Source: Variovorax sp. IB41
Lineage (GTDB): Bacteria; Pseudomonadota; Gammaproteobacteria; Burkholderiales; Burkholderiaceae_C
DNA: 64,000 nt
Assembly: GCF_016405905.1 (NCBI RefSeq)
Contig: NZ_JAEFCB010000028.1
Location: 1-64,000 of the forward strand
Direction: 5' to 3'
Shown here piece by piece: positions 54,738 through 64,000 of this stretch (positions are counted from its first letter, which is position 1; every line of letters begins with the position of its first letter). Below the pieces are notes generated by a model. The model was not told the origin of the DNA and did not search any database. It was given only the letters and a program-made list of their open reading frames with translations. Both the position numbers and the translations under genes were made by a program.

Positions 54738-56312
54738 CTATCGAGTGATGTTTGACGAGTGACTGGGCAGGATGTTCAGCAGCGCGGCCGGCAGCTCGGC
54801 CTTCAGCGCCCACTGGCGCATGGCTTCGATGTCGGGGGCGAGGTAGCGGTCGCGTTCGAGGAAGGCGACGCTCTGGCGGATGCGGGCGAATTCCGCCTCC
54901 ACCAGCGGCGAGCTCTTGAGCTTTCGCTTGAGCTCGATGCCTTGCGCGGCGGCCATCGCTTCGATGCCGACGACGACAGCCGTGTTGTTGACCATGTCGC
55001 CCAGGCGCCGCGCGGCGAAGGTGGCCATCGAGACGTGGTCTTCCTGGTTGGCCGAGGTGGGCAGGCTGTCGACGCTGGCGGGGTGCGCGAGCGACTTGTT
55101 CTCGGAGGCGAGTGCGGCAGCCGTGACCTGCGCGATCATGAAGCCGGAGTTCAGGCCCCCATCGCGCACCAGGAACGGCGGCAGGCCCGAGAGGCCGGTG
55201 TCCAGCAGCAGCGCGATGCGGCGCTCGGCGATGGCGCCGACTTCGCTCACGGCCAGCGCAATGATGTCGGCCGCGAACGCGACCGGCTCCGCGTGGAAGT
55301 TGCCGCCCGAGATCACCTCGCCCGTGTCGCAGAAGACAAGCGGGTTGTCCGATGCGGCGTTGGCTTCGATGACCAGCACGCGCGAGGCGTGCGCGAGGTT
55401 GTCCAGGCACGCGCCCATCACCTGCGGGATGCAGCGCACGGAGTACGGGTCTTGCACGCGACCGCAGTCGGCGTGCGAGGGGACGATCTCGCTGCCTTCG
55501 AGCAGCGTGCGCACGGCGCCTGCGACGGCGATCTGGCCAGGCTGGCCGCGCGCGGCGTGGATGCGCGCGTCGAAGGGCTTGATCGAACCTTGAATGGCTT
55601 CGAGCGACAGCGCGCCCGACATCAGCGCGGCGGCGAACACGTCTTCCGCGCCGAAGAGGCCGGCGAGCGCCAGCGCGGTCGACACCTGCGTGCCGTTGAG
55701 CAGCGCGAGGCCTTCCTTTGGACCGAGCACGAAGGGTTCGAGGCCGATGCTGCGCATCGCCTCGGCGCCGCTGACCTTCCTGCCGTCCGCCAGCGTCGCT
55801 TCGCCCTCGCCGATCAGCACGCAGGCCATGTGCGCGAGCGGCGCGAGGTCGCCCGAGGCACCGACCGAGCCCTTGCACGGAATGCTCGGCGTGACGCCCG
55901 CGTTGAACAGCGCCAGCAGCGCATCGACCAGCGCGGGCCGCACGCCCGAGTGCCCGCGCGCGAGGCTCACCGCCTTGGTCGCGAGCACCATGCGCACGAC
56001 CGGCGCGGCCAGCGGCTCGCCCGTGCCCACGCTGTGCGAGACGACGAGGTTGCGCTGCAGTTCGGCCAGGTGGTCGTTGCCGATGCGCGTGCTCGCAAGC
56101 TTGCCGAAGCCGGTGTTGATGCCGTAGACCACCTGGTCGTTCTCGACGATGTGGCGCACGGCCGCCTCGGCCTTCTGCATGCCGTCCAGCACCGACGGAT
56201 CGAGCGCGAGCCGAACGCCGCCGGCCTGGATGCGTCGCAGCATCGCAAGGTCGACCTTGCCGGGCGTGAGGGTCAATGTGGCATCGGATGCAGCAGTGGT
56301 GTGGCTTGGCAT
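54738..56312 (-). CDS. hutH: histidine ammonia-lyase
   Basis: This 524-residue enzyme removes ammonia from histidine to give urocanate. The MIO cofactor precursor Ala-Ser-Gly is residues 152-154 in GSVGASGDLAPLAHM. NTGFGKLAS near residue 67 and LLDTGLSGLPPFLV near 370 are family motifs. The ATG at 56312 is preferred over an in-frame TTG at 56330, because a HutC-like operator occupies that stretch. Confidence 0.97.
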   Translation of the reverse strand: MPSHTTAASDATLTLTPGKVDLAMLRRIQAGGVRLALDPSVLDGMQKAEAAVRHIVENDQVVYGINTGFGKLASTRIGNDHLAELQRNLVVSHSVGTGEPLAAPVVRMVLATKAVSLARGHSGVRPALVDALLALFNAGVTPSIPCKGSVGASGDLAPLAHMACVLIGEGEATLADGRKVSGAEAMRSIGLEPFVLGPKEGLALLNGTQVSTALALAGLFGAEDVFAAALMSGALSLEAIQGSIKPFDARIHAARGQPGQIAVAGAVRTLLEGSEIVPSHADCGRVQDPYSVRCIPQVMGACLDNLAHASRVLVIEANAASDNPLVFCDTGEVISGGNFHAEPVAFAADIIALAVSEVGAIAERRIALLLDTGLSGLPPFLVRDGGLNSGFMIAQVTAAALASENKSLAHPASVDSLPTSANQEDHVSMATFAARRLGDMVNNTAVVVGIEAMAAAQGIELKRKLKSSPLVEAEFARIRQSVAFLERDRYLAPDIEAMRQWALKAELPAALLNILPSHSSNITR

Positions 56313-56318
56313 GTGAAC

Positions 56319-56332
56319 CTGTCTATACAAGT
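56319..56332. promoter_or_regulatory. HutC-like operator upstream of hutH
   Basis: The minus strand reads CTTGTATAGACAGG across the 60-bp hutC-hutH gap. It resembles the known HutC operator core (TTGTATxTACAA-like) and the two sites upstream of the first transporter gene at 59824 and 59892. Position and similarity support repression by the adjacent HutC. Confidence 0.65.
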
Positions 56333-56372
56333 AGTTGCGAGAGATAACGATCGTTCTGCGAGACGAAAAAAG

Positions 56373-57110
56373 CTAACCGAAGCTCGGGTTGCCGTCGGCC
56401 TTGAAGCGGCTCCCCAGGCTGTAGCGCGATGCCGGATGCAGGCAGCGCACCCAGGTCACGGGCGTGTTGCGCGTCCAGGTGCGGCGCGTGAGCAGCAGGC
56501 ACGGGTCGGTCACTTCCATCGCGAGCCGCTCGGCCTGTTCGGCGTTGGGCAGCACGGCATCGACAACGTGTTCGATCTGGTCGAAGGGCACGTTGCGCAC
56601 CAGGTATTCGCTGGGCGGCACGAGGGTGAAGTCCTGCTCGAGATAGTCGGGCACGACCTGCGGGTTGACGTAGCGCTCCTCCAGTTGCACGGGCGTGTCG
56701 TTCTCCAGGTGCAGGCAGGCGCTGTGGAACACCGAATCGCCCGCGCGCAGGTCGAGCCACGCGGCCACGTCGGGCGAGGCGGCGATGCGCTCCACGGCCA
56801 GCATCTCGCAGCGGTAGTCGTGGCCGCGCTGGCGAATTTCGCTGGCGATGTTGGCGATCTGCAGCAGCGTCGATTGCGGCTTGTTCTCCGCCACGAAGCT
56901 GCCCACGCCGGCCACGCGCACGATGCGGCCCTGCTCCACCAGTTCGCGCAGCGCCCGGTTCACCGTCATGCGCGCCATGCCGAACTGCGCGACCAGCTCG
57001 TGCTCCGAGGGCAGGCGGTGGCCGGGCGGCCAGGTGCCGTCCTGGATCTTGCGGGAGATGTGGTCCTTGACTTGCGCGTAGAGCGCGAGGGTCGGCAGGT
57101 CGCGTTTCAT
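56373..57110 (-). CDS. hutC: histidine utilisation repressor HutC (GntR/HutC family)
   Basis: This 245-residue protein has an N-terminal GntR winged helix (LYAQVKDHISRKIQDGTWPPG; VAQFGMARMTVNRALRELV) and a UTRA effector domain (residues ~95-235), which in HutC binds urocanate. The ending FKADGNPSFG fits. Predicted operators lie before hutH and before the ABC transporter unit upstream. It follows the ATPase gene by 8 bp. Confidence 0.94.
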   Translation of the reverse strand: MKRDLPTLALYAQVKDHISRKIQDGTWPPGHRLPSEHELVAQFGMARMTVNRALRELVEQGRIVRVAGVGSFVAENKPQSTLLQIANIASEIRQRGHDYRCEMLAVERIAASPDVAAWLDLRAGDSVFHSACLHLENDTPVQLEERYVNPQVVPDYLEQDFTLVPPSEYLVRNVPFDQIEHVVDAVLPNAEQAERLAMEVTDPCLLLTRRTWTRNTPVTWVRCLHPASRYSLGSRFKADGNPSFG

Positions 57111-57118
57111 CGTTGTGT

Positions 57119-57897
<779 letters not shown>

Positions 57898-57913
<16 letters not shown>

Positions 57914-58755
57914 GCGAACAGACGGCGATTCAACGCCTTGAAAGCGAAGTCGGACAAAAGGCCGATGACGCCGATCACGATGATCCCGAAGATGATCTGG
58001 CCGGTGTTCAGCAGCGCCTGGCTGTCGGTGATCATGTGGCCGATGCCCGAGGACGAGCCGATCAGCTCCGCGACGATCACGTAGGTCCACGCCCAGCCGA
58101 GCACGAGGCGCAGCGTTTCGGCGATGCCCGGTGCGGCGCCCGGAATGAGCACGCGCGCGACGATGCCGCGGCTGTTGGCGCCCAGCGTGTAGGCGGCTTC
58201 GACGAGGTCGCGCCGCGCGCCGCCCACCGTGACGGCCACCATCAGCACGATCTGGAAGAACGAGCCGATGAAGATCACCAGCAGCTTCTGCATTTCGCCC
58301 AGGCCCGCCCACAGGATCAAGAGCGGAATGAAGGCCGAGGCCGGCAGGTAGCGGCAGAACGAGACGAAGGGCTCGAAGAAGGCCTCCACCGTTTTCCAGG
58401 TGCCCATCGCGATGCCCAGCGGCACCGCGAACACTGCGGCCAGCAGGAAGCCGCCGAACACGCGCCACACGGTCATGCCGATGTCGCCGATGAAGCCGTA
58501 CTCGGTGAAGAGCAGCCAGCCCTCCTTGACCATGGTCGGCGGGCTCGCGAGGAAGGTCGGCGAGACGAAACCGCCGAGCGTGGCGAGCGACCACACGAGC
58601 ACGAACACGACGAAGAAGCCCAGGCCCAACAGCACGCGCGCACGCGCGCCGATGGGTTCGAGCGGCGCGAACGCGCGGCGGCGCACGGGAGGCACGACCG
58701 GCTGGGAGGAAGCAGTGCCCGCCGATGCCGCGCGAGGCGGCACCTGTGGCGGCAT
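57898..58755 (-). CDS. ABC transporter permease (TauC/SsuC-like)
   Basis: This ~285-residue permease has a Pro-rich N-terminal tail and about six hydrophobic helices. The conserved loop reads ARRDLVEAAYTLGANSRGI, followed by RVLIPGAAPGIAETLR. The ATG at 58755 lies 4 bp after the binding-protein stop and has an AAGG before it. An upstream ATG at 58779 would overlap that gene by 20 bp and is also possible. Confidence 0.9.
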
Positions 58756-58759
58756 CGCC

Positions 58760-59728
58760 TTACTTGACGTAGCTTGCATCGAAGGTGACTGCGTAGTCTT
58801 CAGGAGCCTTGCGGATCACGCCGGCTTCCAGAAGGATCGCCGCGGCTTCCTTCATGAAGGTGGTGAGCTCGCCCGCGAAGAACTTCTGGTTCGCGGCCTT
58901 GTCCTGCCAGCGCAGGTACGCCGACGACTTGGCGAACTGCTCGCCGCTTTGCTTGACGGCCGAGCCCATGAGCTCGTTCGACTTGGCCGGGTCGGCCTTG
59001 ATCATGTCCAGCGCATCGAAGTACGACTTGGTGAGCGCGGCGGCGGCCTTGGGGTTGGCCTTGAGCCAGGTGGGCGCGCACCCGACGGTGTCCATCACCA
59101 TCGGGTAGTCGAGCGTGGTGGCCAGGATCTTGCCGGCGGCCGGGTTGGCGCGCACGGTGGAGAGGTAGGGCTCGTAGGTCATGGCGGCGTCGTTCTGGCC
59201 AGCGACGAAGGCCTGCGCTGCGGGCTGCGGCTCGAGCGAGACGACCTTCACGTCCTTCAGGCTCATGCCGTTCTTGCTGAGCATCCACGCCAGGCCGAAA
59301 TACGGCGCGGTGCCGGGGGCGCTCACGCCGATGGACTTGCCCTTCAAGTCGGCGAAGGTCTTCACGTCGTTGCGCACCGCGATGCCGTCGGCGCCATAGG
59401 ACTTGTCCATCTGGAAGATCTGCACGATCGGCACGCCGTTGGCGTTCCAGGCGACGTGCGTCTCCACGGTGGTGGCCGCGCACTGGATGGCGCCGGAGGC
59501 CAGGGCCAGGTGGCGGTCCTTCTGCGGGATCATCTTCAGTTCGACGTCCAGGCCGTTCTTCTTGAAGATGCCGGCCTTGTCGGCCAGCGAGAGCGGCGCG
59601 AAGCCGGTCCAGCCGGACATGCCGAGCGAAATCTTCGTGTCCTGGGCGGCGGCCGCGCCGGCCATGCCCGCTGCACATGCACCTGCTGCCAGCAGCGAAG
59701 CGACTTTCACAACTACCGTCTTGACCAT
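58760..59728 (-). CDS. ABC transporter substrate-binding protein (NMT1/TauA-like), first gene of hut operon
   Basis: This 322-residue periplasmic protein has a signal peptide ending near AAAAQ (residue ~28) and the NMT1/TauA core (TKISLGMSGWTGFAPLSLADKAGIF). It lies directly downstream of two HutC-like operators and heads the run of co-oriented hut genes, so histidine or urocanate is the likely ligand, though similar proteins bind many small molecules. Confidence 0.9.
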   Translation of the reverse strand: MVKTVVVKVASLLAAGACAAGMAGAAAAQDTKISLGMSGWTGFAPLSLADKAGIFKKNGLDVELKMIPQKDRHLALASGAIQCAATTVETHVAWNANGVPIVQIFQMDKSYGADGIAVRNDVKTFADLKGKSIGVSAPGTAPYFGLAWMLSKNGMSLKDVKVVSLEPQPAAQAFVAGQNDAAMTYEPYLSTVRANPAAGKILATTLDYPMVMDTVGCAPTWLKANPKAAAALTKSYFDALDMIKADPAKSNELMGSAVKQSGEQFAKSSAYLRWQDKAANQKFFAGELTTFMKEAAAILLEAGVIRKAPEDYAVTFDASYVK

Positions 59729-59823
59729 GGGTACTCCTGGTTCCGTTTTCTTGAGAGATGGCTCGGCGATGCGCCCCGGGGGGCCGGGCTGCGCGCGCCT
59801 CGCATTGTTGCCAAGCGCCCCAA

Positions 59824-59837
59824 CTTGTATATACAGG
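59824..59837. promoter_or_regulatory. HutC-like operator, proximal site
   Basis: The plus strand reads CTTGTATATACAGG, 96 bp upstream of the binding-protein ATG. It is a near-palindrome matching the hutH-proximal site. Confidence 0.65.
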
Positions 59838-59858
59838 ATAACCCGTGAGGGCCGTTCC

Positions 59859-59885
59859 GGTGCATTTCGTTAAGGAAGATGCACC
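59859..59885. promoter_or_regulatory. inverted repeat GGTGCAT-N13-ATGCACC between HutC-like sites
   Basis: Perfect 7-bp arms lie between the two HutC-like sites. The half-sites resemble NtrC boxes but are in the opposite order to the NtrC palindrome, so the binder is unknown. It could be a site for a second regulator of the hut operon. Confidence 0.4.
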
Positions 59886-59891
59886 AGATCG

Positions 59892-59905
59892 CTGTCTAGA
59901 CAAAT
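59892..59905. promoter_or_regulatory. HutC-like operator, distal site
   Basis: The plus strand reads CTGTCTAGACAAAT, with a perfect TGTCTAGACA core. It lies 55 bp upstream of the proximal site in the 295-bp gap shared with recQ. Two sites would allow cooperative repression. Confidence 0.6.
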
Positions 59906-60023
59906 AGGGCGGCGGGACGGAGGTCTCCATTGCAAACCTCGTGCCACAGTCATAACCCGGTGGCTGGGGGACAATCGACCGCCCCGCCCTTCATCCCCCT
60001 TCCGACGTCCGCCTCCGCAGCCC

Positions 60024-61919
<1,896 letters not shown>

Positions 61920-61937
61920 CCGGGCAGCAGCGCCTCT

Positions 61938-63119
61938 TCAGTTCGCCGGCGGCAGGGTGATCGGCACCGGCCGCGTGAGCAGGTCGACGAAGAGCTCGAA
62001 GAAGCGCGCGTTGTCGAAGCGCTGCACCACCGTCATCTTCTGCAGCGTCGGGCCTGCGGGCTGCGAGGCGTAGCCGATGGAGCGGCCGTTGTCCGCGGCG
62101 CCGGGCTTGGCCACCACGTCGACGTAGCGCTCCACCGTCTTGGTGGCGTAGGTGGGGTCGATCAGGTAGGCCAGCGTGAGGGTGTCCCAGATGTTCTGCG
62201 TGTAGTCGGGGTTGTTCTCGAAGCCGTTGGTGCCGCTGAAACCGAAGCCGTTGAGCTTGCGGAACACCTCGGTCACGGCGGTGGGCTTGGCCGGGTGGGC
62301 GATGCGGTCGTACACCGGCTTGGTGAGGAACACGGTGTCGGTCACGTCCAGCGGCACGATCACCTGCGGGATCGGCAGGCGCACCACGAACTGCGCGGCG
62401 TCGGGGTCGAACCACCAGTTGAACTCGGCCGTCTTGGTGGTGTTGCCCGGCACGTCGATGGCGCCGCCCATGTAGATGATCTTCTTGATCAGCGGCACGA
62501 TGTCGGGGCTCTTCTTCACCGCAAGCGCGATGTTGGTGAGCGGGCCGATGGCCAGGATGGTGACCTCGTTCGGGTTGGCCTTGACCGTGTCGATGATGAA
62601 GTCGACCGCGCTCTTGCGCTGCACCAGCGTGCGGGTGGCAAAGCCGTCGGGCGAGGGCTTCAGGTCGGCGTCGGTCTTGGGCTCGGGGCCGCTCCAGGCG
62701 CCCAGGTAGCCGTCGCCGCCCGCGCCGGCGGCCATTTCGGCCTCCACGTCGGCGAAGGTGTGGTTGAGCGCGTAGTTCTCGCCCACGTACACGCCGATGC
62801 GGTCGCCTACGCCCAGGCGCTCGACCGACATCAGCGCATCGGCCACGCCCTGCTTGAGCCACTGGTTGCCCGAGACCACGCTGATGCCCATGACCTGGAC
62901 CTTGCCCTGCGCTTGCAGCTGCGCGGCCATGACGCCGAGCTGGCCGTCGTCACTCATGGTGTTGTAGTCGCTGTCGATGATGATCTTTTGCGCGGGCGGC
63001 GGCGTGGCGCCGAAGCCGGGCGCGAGCCCGATGCCGCCGTTGCCGTCGCCGCCGCCACCACAACCCGCCAGTACGGCGACGACGATGAGGGTGAACACCG
63101 TCCCGATCCATTTGCGCAT
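61938..63119 (-). CDS. nucleoside hydrolase lipoprotein
   Basis: This 393-residue protein has a lipoprotein signal (VVAVLAGC, modified Cys near residue 19), a Gly/Pro-rich linker, and a nucleoside hydrolase domain from residue ~45. The N-terminal metal motif reads IIIDSDYNTMSDDGQL, a variant of the usual DTDPGxDD. AIGPLTNIALA near residue 175 and the C-terminal part fit the family. Export means it acts outside the cytoplasm, perhaps to salvage nucleosides. A long LacI/PurR-like palindrome lies 46 bp upstream. The gene ends 18 bp after the convergent recQ. Confidence 0.88.
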   Translation of the reverse strand: MRKWIGTVFTLIVVAVLAGCGGGGDGNGGIGLAPGFGATPPPAQKIIIDSDYNTMSDDGQLGVMAAQLQAQGKVQVMGISVVSGNQWLKQGVADALMSVERLGVGDRIGVYVGENYALNHTFADVEAEMAAGAGGDGYLGAWSGPEPKTDADLKPSPDGFATRTLVQRKSAVDFIIDTVKANPNEVTILAIGPLTNIALAVKKSPDIVPLIKKIIYMGGAIDVPGNTTKTAEFNWWFDPDAAQFVVRLPIPQVIVPLDVTDTVFLTKPVYDRIAHPAKPTAVTEVFRKLNGFGFSGTNGFENNPDYTQNIWDTLTLAYLIDPTYATKTVERYVDVVAKPGAADNGRSIGYASQPAGPTLQKMTVVQRFDNARFFELFVDLLTRPVPITLPPAN

Positions 63120-63164
63120 CTGCTTCTCCTAAGAATTTGGTTTTCAGTCGAGGCCACTGAAATA

Positions 63165-63198
63165 CAAACGTTTGCGCAAACCTTTGCGCAAACGTTTG
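63165..63198. promoter_or_regulatory. double PurR/LacI-type operator upstream of the nucleoside hydrolase
   Basis: The 16-bp arms CAAACGTTTGCGCAAA and TTTGCGCAAACGTTTG are perfect inverted repeats around CC. Each contains a CAAACGTTTG-like core, close to the E. coli PurR box (ACGCAAACGTTTGCGT). It lies 46 bp upstream of the nucleoside hydrolase ATG. A purine- or nucleoside-responsive LacI-family repressor is the likely binder; none is encoded in the window. Confidence 0.7.
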
Positions 63199-63307
63199 CC
63201 AAACTCTAAAGGGCGAAGCCCAGGCATGGCAAGGTGCTATGGCTAGGGGTTTTCCGCGGGGCCGCGCGAGACTGCGCGAAGTGGCCCCGGGCGCCTGTCG
63301 ATGCCTG

Positions 63308-64000
63308 TCAGCCCGCAGTGGGCGGCGGATCGATCAGGCGGTTCTCGCGCAGCGGCGAGCGGTTGAAAAGGGCTGGCTGCTCCTCGGGCGCGACCTCGGC
63401 CTTGTCCAGGCCGATGCCCGGCGCGGCCTTGGCCGATGCGGCCGGTACCGGGCACGCGCCGGCGCTGCGCAGCGCGAGCGCCGCGGCCAGCCGCGCTTCG
63501 GCGGGGTCGCCCAGCTGGTGGCCGAAGTCGTCGGCCACGGTGCAGTTGGCGTTGGGCGCAAAGCCGTCGCCGTAGTCCCCGAAGCCCGCCTGGTTCACGC
63601 CCTTGAACTGGATCGCGAAGTAGGTGGTGCCGCAGTTGTCCTGCGGATAGAAGCCATAAGGCTTGCCGCAGGTGGTGCCGCCCACCAGGTTGACGGTGAC
63701 GCCGATGCCGCGCAGGCTGTTGATCACCGACTCGCTGGCCGAGCAGGTGTCGGGGCTGGTCAGCACGGTGACGCGCGAGAGGCCGAGCGTGGGCAGCGGC
63801 TGGTTCAGGCGGCTGGTTCCGAGGAACGGCGTGAGGGCCTGCGCGAGCGTGAGGCGGAACGGGTTCTTGTCGTTGAAGCTCAGCAGCTCGAAGGTCTTGC
63901 CCGCCGTCTGGCCGGGCCCGGCCACCATGTAGGCCAGGCGGCTCGCGATGTTGAGCTGGCCGCCGCCGTTGTAGCGCATGTCCAGCACCAGGTCCTGGAT
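63308..64000 (-). CDS. S41 family peptidase, C-terminal part (runs off right edge)
   Basis: The frame is open to the window edge, giving 230 visible residues of the C-terminus. It contains the S41 protease core: LVLDMRYNGGG, then VTVLTSPDTCSASESVINSL with the likely nucleophile Ser in CSASE, and VGGTTCGKPYGF. Several Cys residues suggest an exported protein. The N-terminus is missing. The 188-bp gap before the nucleoside hydrolase holds the PurR-like palindrome, and the peptidase ends in a Pro-rich tail. Confidence 0.85.
   Translation of the reverse strand: MQDLVLDMRYNGGGQLNIASRLAYMVAGPGQTAGKTFELLSFNDKNPFRLTLAQALTPFLGTSRLNQPLPTLGLSRVTVLTSPDTCSASESVINSLRGIGVTVNLVGGTTCGKPYGFYPQDNCGTTYFAIQFKGVNQAGFGDYGDGFAPNANCTVADDFGHQLGDPAEARLAAALALRSAGACPVPAASAKAAPGIGLDKAEVAPEEQPALFNRSPLRENRLIDPPPTAG

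Noticed and set aside
59859..59885. NtrC binding site
   Set aside because: The half-sites are in the order GGTGCA...TGCACC, the reverse of the NtrC consensus, and no sigma-54 promoter was seen nearby.

Overview
The window reads as chromosomal DNA of a high-GC betaproteobacterium of the Comamonadaceae, most like Variovorax. This is inferred from codon use, gene content (split metH with an SAH riboswitch, many Liv-type ABC systems) and short GC-rich dispersed repeats of a kind I associate with that group. No rRNA, tRNA, IS element, prophage or CRISPR array was seen. Nearly all genes are on the minus strand in long, tightly packed operons with many 4-bp ATGA/GTGA start-stop overlaps.

Region 1 (1-15811, minus) is part of a type VI secretion locus in the order tssA, tssB, tssC, hcp, tagJ, tssE, tssF, tssG, tssH/clpV, vgrG, a small DUF3592-like membrane protein, and a DUF2169/pentapeptide-repeat protein cut by the left edge. 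Sheath, baseplate, tube, recycling ATPase and spike are here. The membrane complex (tssJLM), tssK and any PAAR protein or effector are not.

Region 2 (15952-35268) is the most interesting part: an apparently complete nicotinamide/nicotinate uptake and ring-reduction locus. The minus-strand arm runs hnr (6-hydroxynicotinate reductase), UPF0280, two DUF1185 proteins, a Liv-type ABC transporter (binding protein, fused LivHM permease, LivG, LivF), a Tat-exported nicotinamidase, a second binding protein, a NicA-like [2Fe-2S] subunit, a NicB-like molybdopterin/tri-haem fusion, and a FAH-family hydrolase. The divergent plus-strand arm carries a ferredoxin-NADP reductase, a TetR regulator and enamidase. 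Together they predict nicotinamide -> nicotinate -> 6-hydroxynicotinate -> 1,4,5,6-tetrahydro-6-oxonicotinate -> 2-formylglutarate + NH3. This joins an aerobic-type hydroxylase to the reductive branch known from Eubacterium barkeri. An array of TGTAG/CTACA half-sites lies in the divergent promoter region.

Region 3 (35407-46586) holds a three-gene polyprenyl-glycosyltransferase/GtrA unit, the C-terminal part of a split cobalamin-dependent methionine synthase behind an SAH riboswitch, a secreted lipase with its foldase, a PACE efflux protein divergent from a LysR regulator, a small lipoprotein, and the N-terminal homocysteine methyltransferase part of MetH.

Region 4 (46627-59728, minus) is a complete five-step histidine utilisation cluster (hutH, U, I, F, G) with hutD, two ABC systems, the repressor hutC and an IclR-type regulator. 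HutC-like operators lie before hutH and before the first transporter gene. Region 5 (60024-64000) holds recQ, an exported nucleoside hydrolase lipoprotein with PurR-box-like palindromes upstream, and the C-terminal part of an S41 peptidase cut by the right edge.
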